From Dendrophyllia cribrosa (Eukaryota; Cnidaria; Anthozoa; Scleractinia; Dendrophylliidae): DNA of 64,000 nt. This document shows, piece by piece, positions 31,156 through 42,859 of the stretch (position 1 is the first letter of the stretch; each line of letters opens with the position of its first letter). The translations under genes were made by a program, and so were the position numbers. The stretch is from NCBI GenBank assembly GCA_024195265.1, contig JAJLRJ010000001.1, forward strand, positions 55,043,202-55,107,201, given 5' to 3'. The notes under the pieces were generated by a model. It was not told the DNA's origin and did no database searches. It was given only the letters and a program-made list of their open reading frames with translations.

Positions 31156-31352
31156 GACAGCTAAAATAAATTAATTGCTAGACAAACCAGAAGGAAAAAT
31201 TCAATGAGACTGCTCAATGTAATATAGGAAAACAAAAACAATTATTTAAATGTTGCCTTGCTATCGCGAGTTGAAATTACTGCTAAAAACTTAAGGCGAG
31301 GGCGGAGCCGTTCCTCACTTTTGTTCACATGATCATTAGTTAGAGCAATCCC

Positions 31353-31652
31353 TCACGCTCGCTCTGAATTGTTAAATAAATGCAAACAAAGAAAAAGGGA
31401 CTTCTTGCTGTGTACGTTTTTAAGAATGTACGAACCAGAGAACTTAAGTTCCACGTTTTCCTCTAGAGATGACAATCGTTTTTTTAATCTCTTCCACACT
31501 GGATCAGTCTCAAACTGTGTAGACATTTGAGATGAGATAGCCACCAAGGTGTCCTGCATGCTCGAAAAATTAATTGTGTGATTCATCAGTATCTTGCCCC
31601 AAATTAACCTGTACAAACTGTCTTCAGATAGTATTTGTTTTGCATTTTTCAC
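31353..31652 (-). other. ORF upstream of the BEN remnant, possibly an earlier exon
   Basis: A 99-codon minus-strand ORF with a helical middle (TQFETDPVWKRLKKRLSSLE). It lies 180 bases before the BEN exon on the same strand, so it could be the preceding exon, but I see no convincing GT donor at its coding end. Function unknown. Confidence 0.35.
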
Positions 31653-34023
31653 AATTGAAAAGTAGTGTTAATCACTTTATAGATTTTTCATTGTTCGATT
31701 TTAAAAACTGATAGTGTAGCATACCTTCACACTTCTTAGATTAATCTTTATTAAGTGGTGTTAACAGGTTGTTGTTTAAAAATATATCAAACTCAGAATT
31801 ATCGGGATCAACATTTTTAGTAGATTACAAGTTTTTATAAAATATTTTCTCTTCAAGAATTTTTTTGGATAATCGGTTTCTTCACCTTTCGATAGTTTTA
31901 GCTGAGAGATTTTTTCCTTAGGAAATTTCGATTTTCTAGATTGAGGAAGATTAAAAAAATTACTTGGAATTTTTTTTCCATTTTCATACCACTGAGCTTT
32001 GCTGGATAAAATCGTCCCATTGATTTTTTTATTTTTTTTTCTAATTTGGTTTTAATCTTTAACAAATTACTCCTAAAACAGTGTAAAAAGACTATACCAG
32101 GAGAATTATAAATATGTAAAATTAGATATTAAATATATACAAATTTATACAATAATTTATATATATATATATCTGTCTGAATTTTGGAAAAGGTACCTGC
32201 CATTTTTGTTATGTCACTTGCTAAAATACTGTATTAGGAGGGCAAATTGTTCTCAAATTGGACTCGGGTTGCAAACTGTGAGTAAAAACTGAAGATACAA
32301 GCAATTGCAAAAAGAGTTGAGACATTGTGTACTGTTGTGCATGTTTCAAGGATATATTTTGAGTTTAAAGGGTTAAAGTTAGAATCAGGATTAGAATAGT
32401 TGTTCTAGTGATACAGCATTAGTGCAGTGTTTGCCCAGTATCGCTACAGAAGCAATAGCAGTGAAGTTCACTAATTACTAGCAGTCGTTTTACAGCATTC
32501 TAAACAAACAAACGAGATAAAAACAGAAACACACACACATATAATGCGATGCTATAAATAATTTGAACCTGATCTCACTAGAATAGTCAACTGATCTGAT
32601 CTCGCCATAAGAAAAAAGAGCTCATAGAACCTATTCTAAATTTATATTATTCTCAGAAGAAAGTTGAAATGAACAAGATCACTATTCTGACTCACGGCCG
32701 CTAACTATTCACTTTGGCGGTCGGAAGTTTAACATTCGCGGAGCGTAAGCTATATTCACGAAATTCGGATGGAAGGGCTATAGTCTTATAGAAAGTGTTT
32801 TGCTGAACTAGCGGCTCAACAGCTAAACAGCTAACAATTCCAAAGCGTAAAAAACATCCACTGTCAACAGGATGCATGATGTTTGAGATTTAATTAGTCA
32901 AATCGCCGACGAAAAGTGTGAGTACCGATAAACCACATTCTTTTGCTAAAACACACACATTAAAACACACAGTGAAAATGCGTTTCTTTTACCAGAAAAT
33001 TCAGCCAAGACGGCGTCTTTATGCCAAAGCTAGTAGGCTGAAATTAAAATTTGACAAATACTTCAGGCGAGAGAAGCGGTTTAAGATTTACATAAATCGT
33101 GTAACAACGCGCCAAAACTAACACGAAACATAGCGGTTCGGCTTGATGTAAAACCATAGTTATTTACTAATAGAGATATAACAAAATCAAGTACAGAGTC
33201 TAACTGCATAACATTAAAACACTTACGGAATTTTTGGTTTCACTTCGGTCCACCTTCCATTCCGCTTGCTGACAAAGGAACCATAATATGTTTTCTGACC
33301 CTTTTCAAAGTCACGCAAAGTAACGTGACGCCGCTTTTAAAAGCTACGATCTTCTACATTTCGTCTCGGGTAGAAGGATAAAAAGACGCTTCTTTCGCTG
33401 GAGACGAGCAATCTACTTTATTGCTGAGATTATTGCCTTTCCTGCCTCTTCGTTTTTATCGCAAGCTTCTCATGCAGCAAAAAGAACGCAACAGATACCC
33501 AATGAATTACGGAATGCCCTACAACTGATTTTTCACAAAAATATATAAGTCTAAAAGCACCTCTTCAATTCCAAACTTCGGTCACAGCAAGGTGTCACAA
33601 ATGGGCTGCAACTCACGATCATACAGTTTTTAGACAAGACGTGCTTTTAGACTCCGTCTGGATCGGCTTGCCTACCGACTGTGAACGGCCGCAAGAGTGC
33701 CAACATCAACACTATTCGACAGTCAAAAAGCAAAACACCCCTCGTTTCTTTGAAAGGTGCTAGTGACTTACGGGTTTCCGGACTTAATGATGTCCTTCAA
33801 CCACCAGACGGGCACAAATGTGGCGAACAAAGAAAATAAAATTGACCACAGTAGCTCAAAGCCAAATGTAAGCTTCGAGAGTGGCTTCAAGATCGATCGA
33901 CCATCGTTACTTTTCCACTTTGATTTGAATATTACGATGTCATGGACACGTTTTAATTCCTATGAAAAAGACTCTTTTCCAGATCTCTTCTGTAGTTAGC
34001 GCGAAAGTGGTTTCTGCTAACAT
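31653..34023. other. AT-rich gene-free stretch
   Basis: Long T/A-rich DNA with an (AT)n run at 32,156-32,172 and a CA run at 32,529-32,540. An ORF at 32,918-33,121 (Lys/Arg-rich, no domain) is not supported further. Confidence 0.5.
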
Positions 34024-34025
34024 TA

Positions 34026-35494
34026 GGGACTTTAAGCACCGGGAACCGGAACGGCAACGGCGACGCGAAAACTGTCAGGGAAAACCCAAATGACGCATTG
34101 CGCATGTTTGGCGGGAAATATCTAGACGTTCTCTTCCCGGGCCCGACGTCAGATAGCAAGGTTTGCCGTCGTGTGAAAACGTGAGTATATATTCCTCATT
34201 TTTCTTTGGTTTTATCCAGTCTTTTTTGATATAATACACTTAATGTTGTTTAAGAAGACTATACAGAAATAGGAAACGATATTTATTTTCATTTAGGTCA
34301 ATTTGGTGCTTCTGTACGCTCTTTGAGAAAGAGGTGGTAATTCACTACAACTTGTAAACTTAGAACTACGTTTCTTTGCTCAAATTTATTAAAATAAACG
34401 CAGTGGCTATTCGTACGGCACCCGTACGCGGACTTCGATTTGCTATTCGTACGGGAGTCCAAAGCTTTCGACAATATTCGAGGTTATTCTTCACTTTTGG
34501 TGGTCCACAATATTAAATGTTCGTTTAGTTTTACGAAGCGCTTCTGGTAAGCGATGTTGATTTGGCTCAGACTAATTTGCGAGCGAGCGACTCATTTCGT
34601 GACACTTAAGAAATTTTTCGCGTCAAAGAATACTCCCGTACGGCCAACTTCGATTTGCTATTCGTACGGAAGTCCAAAACTTTCGAAAATTTTCGATGTT
34701 ATTCTTCACTTTTGCCGATCCATAATATTGTACGTTTGTTTATATTCACGAAGCGCTTCTTGTGAGCGATGTTTATTCAGCTACGCGAAGGAATCTCGTT
34801 TATGTGACATCGCCATGTACTCCCGTACGCTATAAACTTGTTATTGTTATTCATACGGGAATCTTGTAATTGGGTTTTTTGTTTCCAACGCTTCTTCCAT
34901 TGAGACTACCTTTCCTTGCTCACAAGTTGTTTAGTTAACAGAGAAGAACTGGTATGTATGTCCAGATATATTATAACAATTTGAATTAATTTTTTGACAC
35001 TTAACTTGTTAGATGTCCCAGACACTCAAATTATTGATAATGAAACATATAATAATAAAAAGAATCGAAAAGAATCACTCACGTACGGCAAAAGGTGATC
35101 TTCATTGTCGGATCAACAAAAGTGAAGAATAACATCGAAAATTGCCGAAAGTTTTGGACTCCCGTACGAATCGTCCTCAAGAACATCGAAGTCAAAACAG
35201 TTGTAAGAATCGTACGGCAGGTCAAGTTTATTGGACGTGTTCAAATCGTACAAGAGCATATACTGCCCGTCGTTGATTATTTTCTTGACACGGCTTATGA
35301 GAAGCATTTCCCTAACCTCATTTAGCGAGCACATTTCGGAAAAGAGCCGCCTCTACCGAGCTGCACATTTGGCAAACGTTGCGGTTCTGTAGCTGGTTTA
35401 TTTGTAACTTCGCGCCAAGACCGCGTTCTCTGCCCAGTCTTTTCTCGGTTTCGACGTCGCCGTTGCCGTTCCGGTTCCCGGTGCTTAAAGTCCC
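34026..35494. mobile_element. 1,469-bp inverted-repeat DNA element with TA duplication
   Basis: Perfect 40-bp terminal inverted repeats begin GGGACTTTAAGCACCGGGAA at both ends and are flanked by TA (34,024-34,025; 35,495-35,496). An alternative reading is an ATT duplication with a terminal A added to the repeat. No transposase ORF is visible, so it is non-autonomous. The interior holds duplicated and inverted blocks with many CGTACG palindromes. Confidence 0.8.
34405..35210. repeat. Internal block repeats of the 1,469-bp element
   Basis: ACTTCGATTTGCTATTCGTA with GTTATTCTTCACTTTTG appears at about 34,433 and 34,650 (period about 215) and in inverted orientation at about 35,094-35,185. Each block carries CGTACG palindromes. 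A long transcript could fold back on itself. Confidence 0.75.
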
Positions 35495-35496
35495 TA

Positions 35497-35920
35497 TTAA
35501 CAAGTTACAACTCAGGGCGTTATATTTACCTCAAGGTAAAACCTAGAATTACCTCGAAGCTTACCTACAGTGCATTTTAACTGTTCTCATTAATTCTTTC
35601 TGTAAACTGTTCAAAGCTTTCATATGTGATGTTGTTTTTTACGCGCTTGTTGTTTTAACTCCCTTTTTACTAAGTTGAAAACGTTTTTATGTAGAAGAAC
35701 ACCTGGAAATGCTTTTATATCATTTATTTTAATTTATTTGAATACTGTAATGTATTTTACGAAAGATTGTTCGTTGGTTGCCCCTGTACATTTGAAGTGA
35801 CATCAAACCTTCAATTTTCACTTTTTGTGAGGTGCCTTTTCTTAAAATCAGACAGATATATATATATATATAGAATGAGTTGTAATTATCAAGCTTCCAA
35901 CTCCATACCTTGACTTGATT
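35497..35920. other. AT-rich spacer
   Basis: (AT)n run at 35,856-35,871 and a second at about 35,990-36,003. No gene. Confidence 0.5.
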
Positions 35921-35929
35921 GTGCTTTAT

Positions 35930-35970
35930 TAACCCTACGTTTCGGCCATCACGGCCTTCTTCAGGGGAGT
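35930..35970 (-). other. Penelope-type terminal motif with hammerhead-like core
   Basis: Minus strand reads CCCCTGAAGAAGGCCGTGAT then GGCCGAAACGTAGGG. CTGANGA and GAAA boxes flank a GGCC/GGCC hairpin, the layout of hammerhead-type motifs seen in Penelope-like element termini. One extra A before the stem and no clear stem III or cleavage triplet make catalysis unlikely. No reverse transcriptase lies nearby, so this is probably an isolated terminus or a common repeat. Confidence 0.4.
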
Positions 35971-36004
35971 TACAACTACGGGTAAGGCTTTTATATATAT
36001 ATAT

Positions 36005-37190
36005 AAAAACAGAGAAACAATAATTAGTGTTTCACGCAGTGGTAGGAGTGCTCGATGCAAATACATGCAGAGCGAAATAAAATTTTAGACGGACATTTCT
36101 TAAGAAATTTTCCATCTAAAATTGTATTATATATAAACTTATAGTGTTCATCGCCGCTACATGATTAAAATTGGTCTGATCGGCTTACTTATACTCTTTC
36201 AGCAATTTGTGGTTATTTTTTTAGGCAGATCGTTTTTCCTGCAGGTTGGTAAGTTTAATTAGCAACTCGTTTTCTTTATCTCTTTCTATTCTTGTTTTTT
36301 TCTTGGAGTACTGAAGTGTGAAGCTTCTAATTTCCATCTTGATGAATTGAAATAAATTTCAGACTGACTATTTATAGAAAACTAACAAATCAGTGCAATA
36401 GAATTTTATCTCCCTATGTTTTTACCTTTGAAATGTTAAAGATGTATTTCACATGTACAATGCCTTAGAAACAATTTTTATGGCTTTCTTTCTTTGAACT
36501 ATAACAAGAGTATAGGAATGTTTTTTTTTTTCCATTGTTTTATTAGCACGATCGACTGTAATGCAATGACCATTATCTTGATTTGTTGATACTTGTTGTT
36601 TATCAGTCCAGCCACTTAGGTTGGTAGCAGCAAGATAGTCTGCTAAAAATCTCTTCTAAACATTTCCGAGTATATTTCTTTCTCGAGGACAATTTTTGCT
36701 GACATTTTTTTAGCTTACCTCAGAATTTCTCATGTCTGGAAGGTAACCCATGTCATCTCCCATTTGCCTCACCAGTCATCGTAGTCTTCATCCTCGCCAC
36801 CAAATCATCAGGCTGCTGGAGTGCTGTGCGTTTCCAGCATTGTCTATGTTGATGATGTTTTCCTTTTCATAGACATTCTAAGGGCTAGCCGATTCCTTCC
36901 TGACCAGTTTGTTCAATGGGATGTCATCCTCTGGGTCTTTCGATTCTTCTTCCGACATTGTTTGCCTAAAATGATTTGGGTAACTCAAATTAATGGTTTA
37001 TTAAACAGTCAAAAAAGGGAACATCGCTTTTCAAAACTCCTTTAGACATCTCTTCAGGAACAGTGATGGCGAAGGAAAGTTAAAGTGTTGCTTGTAAACT
37101 GCTTTCCTCTGTTAACTGTGTTACTGTGTTGGTTCAGAGAACTATGAACTTATTTCACTGGCAACACGGTGGGCTGTTTTGTCTGAACTG
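36005..37190. other. Gene-free stretch
   Basis: AT-rich, with T-runs. An ORF at 36,821-37,045 shows no domain. Nothing else recognised. Confidence 0.5.
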
Positions 37191-37204
37191 TGGGCTTCAG
37201 AGGT

Positions 37205-37890
37205 TAGCTTGCGAACAGCTTGTAGGAGTTGGTTTGGGCTGAGAATCCTGTTGGACTTTAGTCTGCTGAAGAGGTTGCAAACAGCTTACAGGGGTGGGTT
37301 AGGACTGAGAATCGAGCAGCACTTTGGGCTGTTAAGGAGGTTGCCGACAGCTTGCAGGGGTGAGTTAGGGCTGAGAATCATGCAGGTATGGAATGCCTAG
37401 AAGGTTGCAAACAGCTTTCAGGGGTGGGTTTGGGCTGAGAACCCTGCTGGACTATGGGCTGCCTAGAAGGTTGCAAAGAGCGTGCATGGGTGGGTTGGGG
37501 TTGAGTATTTTGCTGGACTTTGGGCTGCTGAGGAGGTTGCCGACAGCTTGTAGGGGTTGGTTTGGACTGAGAACCCTGCTGGACTATGGGCTACCTAGAA
37601 GGTTGCAAAGAGCGTACAGGGGTGGGTTGGGGTTGAGTATCCTGCTGCGAACAGCTGGCAGGGGTTGGTTTGGCATGAGAATCTTGCAGGACTTTGGACT
37701 GCCTTGAAGGTTGCAAACAGCTTGCAGGGGTTGGTTTGGGCTGAGAATCCTGCTAGACATTAGGCTGCTGAGGAGGTTGCGAGCGGCTGGCAAGGGCAGG
37801 TTTGGGTTTGGGTTGAGTATTCTGCTTTACTTTAGGCTGCTGAGGAGGTTGCGAGCGGCTGGCAGGGGCAGGTTTGGGCTGAGGATTGCT
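37205..37890 (-). repeat. 66-bp minisatellite, about 10 units, encoding a Pro/Gln-rich repeat on the minus strand
   Basis: GAGGTTGC(G/A)A unit starts fall at 37,271, 37,337, 37,401, 37,467, 37,533, 37,599, 37,707, 37,773 and 37,845. Because 66 is divisible by three, several frames stay open. The minus frame reads QPKPTPASCSQPPQQPKV-type 22-residue repeats, interrupted by only two stops across about 680 bases. The plus frame reads RRLQTACRGGLGLRILLDFG. It may be the repeat region of a former low-complexity protein; flanking exons were not identified. Confidence 0.85.
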
Positions 37891-37899
37891 GCTTTAGAG

Positions 37900-38620
37900 C
37901 CATGGTGTCCACTGTACTTGTGCTTCCTTTTCATTGGTTTTGGCAGCTATGTGAATGAACGTCTGAACCTCTTCTCATTGACATTGACATCAGTTTTACT
38001 ACCTTTTTGGGGTTTTATATCGAAGTGGTACACTTGCTTGCCATTGAAGCGTCAGCCCTCCATCCAAAGAAACATGTTTCTTTGCCATATATTACTGCAG
38101 AATCATGACAAGGTCATTCTAACCTCGTCAATCAACCAAAAAACATGCATCATTACTAAGACCATTGCTAACACAATTCGGAAAAAAAATTTATGAAAGT
38201 TATATCGGAAGTCTTTATGAACTTCTATTTCTTTTTTTGCTTAGGTAAAATCTTGGTTTAATTAGATTTTTGAAGCAAATTATATTTAAAGGATGTGCAA
38301 GTTAACCACGTTTTGTGACTGAAAGACGCCTTAATTTGCATTTCACACTCAAAAGGTGTGAAATGGGGAGGCGCTAAGCCTTTTATACCGGAACTTTGTG
38401 TTTAAGTACCTGGCATACTTGTCGGTCAAGAAGTCTTCTGTTAGAAGAGTCAGCATTCCACTTAAAGTCATCTCTATTTTTGGTTAGAAAGTGGTACTTC
38501 AATTCTTCGTTTTGCCTCCTTACCCCATTCTCCTAATTTTTTTTTGAATGTGGTCAAATTCAATGACATTCTAGTGTGGTTGAACCTTAAGAGCGCCTGT
38601 CTGTAAAAATAAGACAAATT
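37900..38620. other. Spacer, no gene seen
   Basis: Nothing recognised; precedes the DIRS-type element. Confidence 0.4.
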
Positions 38621-38916
38621 TTTGGGCAAGTTTAATAGAAAAATACCGAAATTCCGTTAACTGCCATTTGAGGCGGAAAAATATTGCACAACTTTGACAG
38701 TCTTGCTTGCAAAAACAAGCAATGTCATGGCATTCAAAGGCTACAAACCAAACTTTGGAGTCACGAATATGTGGATTTTGGATTGCTCTTGAGCAATAAG
38801 AAAGAGCACACCAGTTTTCATCTTTGTCTTTCCAATGGTAATGCTTCTTCCTCTGCAGTGCCAATGATAACATTGGAACGGAATCAAAAGTCGAAGCAGA
38901 TTCTTTCTATTGATAT

Positions 38917-39385
38917 TTGGATCACTGCTTTTCAAATTTTTGTTGGGTGTATACTCAGAAATATCCATCCGAGGCTCCTATGTTAATGACGTATTGCAAA
39001 ATTATTTGTGACTTGGCAGCGAGAGGTTGTAACTGGCATTACTATGATGAAAACTACCGTTATCTGCAACAAAAAGAACCCCAAGCTTATTCTTGGGGCT
39101 CTGTGCATTGGGAACTATGGATTCGATCATAACCACCTAAGAATAATACTCCTCAGACCAACAAATTTGAGGGAGATTCAAAATCAAGGTTTCTTGTGCC
39201 CAAAGGTTACTGATGGAAATACCATAAAGGCCAAAAATGTATCAGGTGTTCTTTCAAACCTTCATGTCCTTTGTGTGCACAGTCACCCAATGGTGAACTG
39301 TATCAATTTTCGTCCCTCTAAGGGAAAGCCAGTTTCTGCCACTCCTCCAGCTGCCAACACCAGTAAAGGTAAACAGGCTTGAATT
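38917..39385 (+). pseudogene. DIRS gag-like region
   Basis: Reads DIWITAFQIFVG, YTQKYPSEAPMLMTYCKIIC, DLAARGCNWHYYDENYRYLQ, SWGSVHWELWIRS, then a stop. In another frame a zinc-knuckle-like cluster follows (YHKGQKCIRCSFKPSCPLC, about 39,215-39,270). This conserved Trp-rich block plus Cys cluster is typical of the first ORF of DIRS-group elements in aquatic animals. One frame change (near 38,950) and one stop break it. Confidence 0.65.
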
Positions 39386-39544
39386 TTTGCTGAAAGGCTA
39401 TGATTTTCGAAAGAGAAGGTTTTTAGTTGATGGTTTTAAATATGGTTTCTCTCTTTTTCTGTTGGTCAAAGTAGACATTATGAATCTCATAATTTGTTAT
39501 CAGCTAAAGGGCAGCCTTATGTAGTTGATCAAAAAAATAGCTAA

Positions 39545-40829
39545 GGAGCTGGATGCCCATAGGCTTGCAGGACCTTTTGATACACGACCTTTCCCTGTTT
39601 TCAGAGTATCCCCATTGGGGATTGTTCCATAGAAAACTCCATGGGATTTCCGTATGCTCCATCACCTTTATCCAAAAGGGAAATCAGTCAATGATGGTAT
39701 TTCTCAGGAGCATTCTCAAGTGTCCATTATGGTAACATTGACAAGGCAATTAAAAGAATAAAACAGTCAGGTGTTGGTTGTTATCTCGCAAAAATTGATA
39801 TCAAAAGTTCATTCAGGATTTTACCAGTCATTCCCCAGGACTATCATCTTTTAGGTTTAAAATGGAGGAAACATTATTATGATAAATGCATGCCTATGGG
39901 ATGTGCCAGCTCTTGCAAAACATTTTAGACTTATAGTACAGCTATTGAATGGATCGCGCAGGATAAACTTAGTATAGCCAACCTTCTACACTTGCTGGAT
40001 GATTTTCTTATTCAGCCAACTAAGGAACAATGTTCAAAAAGTCTGCAGCTATTTTTGGATACATGCGATTTCTTAGGCATTCCCATGGCACCAGAAAAGA
40101 CATTTGGTCCTTGTACAGTTTTGACCTTTGCTGGTATTCAGCTAGACACTATCCGTTGTGAATCTCGCTTACCGGAAGATAAGTTGTTAAAATGTCAACA
40201 ACTTATTGCTGCATTTTTGAGGAGAAAGAAGGCAACTTTGAAGGAGTTGCAGTCCCTTCTTAGACTACTAAATTTTGCTTCTTCAGTTGTTTCACCAGGC
40301 CTTTCATTTTTAAGACGACTCATTGATTTGACTATTGGTCTCAGGAGCCCGCATCATTTTGTTCGTGTATCTAAAGAAGTTAAAGCTGATTTGCTTATTT
40401 GGCAACAATTTTTCAAAGATTTTAATGGTAAATCGTTTTTTCTTCATGATCAATGGGAAAACAGTATGAGCCTGTGGTTGTTTACTGATGCAGTAGGGGT
40501 CCAGGGTTTTGGAGCTGTATTTTGGATCACACTGGTGCTATGGTGCATGGCCTAAGGAATGGCTTGGCCTTAACATTGCGGTGCTTGAATTTTACCCAGT
40601 TGTGATTAGTTTATATTTGTGGGGTGGCCTTATCAGGGACAAGTGTGTTACGATTTTTACTGATAATGAGGCTCTAGTTCATGTGATGAATAAATCCTCA
40701 TGTAAGGATAAATATTTCATGATTTTTGTCCGTAAACTAGTGCTAGTTTGTTTGAAACATGACATATTCAAGGCTAAACATATCCAGGGTTTTTGGAACA
40801 CTTTGGCAGACGCACTGTCTCATTTTTAG
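39545..40829 (+). pseudogene. DIRS reverse transcriptase and RNase H
   Basis: Reverse transcriptase landmarks: AGPFDTRPFPVFRVSPLGIV, in-frame stop, YPKGKSVNDGI, AKIDIKSSFRILPV (motif A Asp), MPMGCASSCKTF, stop, LLHLLDDFLIQPT (motif C DD). RNase H follows: LWLFTDAVGVQGFGAVF with the first Asp, a one-base frame change near 40,520, EWLGLNIAVLEFYPVV with Glu, TIFTDNEALVHVMNKSS with Asp, and NTLADALSHF near the end. At least two stops and one frameshift make it dead. Confidence 0.8.
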
Positions 40830-40849
40830 ATTCAGCATTTCAAGAAACT

Positions 40850-41960
40850 AGCACCGGCTTACATGGATCCGATGCCAACAAAAGTTCCATCGCATCTTCC
40901 CAACAATTGGCTCCTATAGTACAGGAACTGTTATCTGCCAGTTTAAAGAGGTCTTCTGTACCACTTAACGTCGTGCGTGGAAACGTTTTGAAGAATTTCA
41001 ATAAGAAGTATTCCACACTACGTTTGTTGCATATTGATTTGCAAATCATTATGCCCCTTTCACCGAAAATACTTATGTTTCTGCCCTTGGGTACTATCAT
41101 CGCTTTGCGGGTCTCAAGGATCCCACCAAAACTTTCTACATCATTGAGATGCTTAAAGGGACACTGTCACGGATTCGCATGCGCGGACCAGGCGCACTTC
41201 AAATATCCCTCAGATATCCTTTTCCGTCCCGATATTTTTCAAATATCCTTTTCCGTCCCGTGTTTATTTGTTTTCCACTAGTCGACGCCATTTTGAAATT
41301 GACACTTCAACTTGAAAAAATCAGGCTGATCTTTCCAAGTTTCGATTCGAGAAGCTGGCGCATGCGCCCTCGTGACAGTGTCCCTTTAAGGGGTATGGAA
41401 AAATAAGTTGCCAATTAGACTCGAGACTTCCAGTTACTCTTCCAATTTTAGTGCGTATTATGCAATTTTCAGCTAGTGTTTGTGTTCCATGCCATTTTTT
41501 GGATTTCTACGTATTGGTGAAATTACGGTCACAAAGCCCCAAAGTATCCACGATAACCTGTTATATTTAGGACAAGTGGAGAGACAGTTTTGTAAAAAGG
41601 GCAAGGTGGTTTCCTTGGTAGTTAGTTTACGGTGCCTTTTCTCTCATTCTGCTTAGGCAGTTTAATGCATGTCCTGTGCAATCATTTTTGGATAACGTTA
41701 ATGTACGGGGGTGCTGAAAATGGCCCACTTTTTATTAATGAGGATGGGTCCCCAGTTTTGAGAAGTGACTTTTGAAAAGCGCTTCATACTATTATCCAAC
41801 TATGTGGCTTGGACCCCTCGAGGTATAAAGGACACAGCTTCAGGATTGATGCAGCTGAGCAAGGGCATTCAGACACCCAGATTAGACATATGGGTAGATG
41901 GAAATCTGATGCATTTAAAAAAAATATATCAGGGTATCTTCCCTAAAATCTATCGGTTGA
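40850..41960 (+). pseudogene. DIRS tyrosine recombinase, split by a MITE
   Basis: N-terminal arm: AWKRFEEFQ and the ENTYVSALGYYHRFAGLKDP segment (40,985-41,150) with TKTFYIIEMLK running into the MITE. After it GYGKISCQLDSRLPVTLP (41,390-41,445) resumes. The catalytic end at about 41,805-41,925 reads LDPSRYKGHSFRIDAAEQGH and IRHMGRWKSDAFKK, with the HxxR Arg and the later His/Arg region. Several frames are needed, so it is inactive. Confidence 0.7.
41157..41385. mobile_element. 229-bp MITE with TTAA duplication
   Basis: Terminal inverted repeats AGGGACACTGTCACG at both ends, then GCATGCGC in both arms. TTAA lies immediately outside at 41,153-41,156 and 41,386-41,389. Removing it restores the recombinase reading frame EMLKGYGK. 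A TTAA target points to a Kolobok- or piggyBac-mobilised MITE. Confidence 0.9.
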
Positions 41961-42780
41961 ATCTTTTATTGTTGGTTCATGTTGTAGCTTGCAGGGGCAT
42001 CACAACTTTTTAAAACCCGTTATCTTGCTGATTTTGGTCTGTGTTTATGATGATATTAACCTTTCTTACTTACCGTTAGTATTTGTTGTTTCATTTATTT
42101 GTCAACATGAAATCTGTGCTGGGGTGGGGCGTGCCACTGCTTTGCATGGGCTTTGGCGGTTTTTATGCCCTCACCTTCGCAGGCAGTACATGTTTAATGA
42201 TAGTTTGTATTGATATTTTGATTTGATATTCTGGGTTTAATAAACTGGCTATGTGTTAAATGCTCCAGAGCCATTTTACTCCATCATGTGTTTTTATTCC
42301 CTTTGCGAACAGAGCTCAGCAGATATTTCATTTTGACTAATTTTGTTTCTTTGCAATTCTGCTGGGGAAATTGAAGCATAAAAAGGTTAAGTTTTCTTAT
42401 TACTTTGTTCGATAACCTTTTCCTTTGATAGTTAAGTAATGCTCCACATAAGAACTATAGTAAACTTTATTGTTCTGTGGCATTGGCTCTTTTCCACATA
42501 GAATATCTTTGGTTCCAAGAATAGAGGATGGTTCATAATTATATTTCAGTATAAAAATAAAGAAAATCCATTTGCGTCAATTAAATTTTTGGAAATGTGT
42601 TGTGCTTAACCAATCGGAATAGTAGAAGACAATAGCTAATAATTTTGCTTCTTTGATGAAGTTCCCCAAATACAATACATTGTATCTTTTAAAACTTGCA
42701 TGTTGTGCGATTGGGTCTCATATTACTTGAAACCTTAAAAAAAATAGACAAAATGCACCTAGAACTTTTTAGCAGTTTTT
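41961..42780. other. Spacer after the DIRS element
   Basis: No domain recognised; may include the DIRS right terminus to about 42,240. Confidence 0.4.
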
Positions 42781-42859
42781 TAGTCTAGGCCAATGAGATT
42801 ACTAGTTGTAACAATGAAAAAAGTTGACATTCCATCGTGCATTGCCGTTCAGCGCTATC

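Larger units (their letters stand above)
38640..41960 (+). mobile_element. Decayed DIRS-type (tyrosine-recombinase) retrotransposon
   Basis: Plus-strand order: gag-like region (38.7-39.4 kb), reverse transcriptase and RNase H (39.55-40.83 kb), tyrosine recombinase (40.85-41.95 kb) split by a 229-bp MITE at 41,157. Gag-RT-RH-YR without integrase or protease is the DIRS plan. Stops and frameshifts occur in every domain. Termini (split direct or inverted repeats) could not be defined; downstream sequence to about 42,240 may still belong to it. Confidence 0.8.

Noticed and set aside
35930..35970. Active hammerhead ribozyme
   Set aside because: Core boxes are present but stem III and a cleavage triplet are not evident and stem II has an extra base.
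37179..38196. Plus-strand RRLQTACRGG-type repeat proteins
   Set aside because: Several frames are open because the 66-bp unit is a multiple of three; the minus frame has better composition, so no separate plus-strand genes are called.
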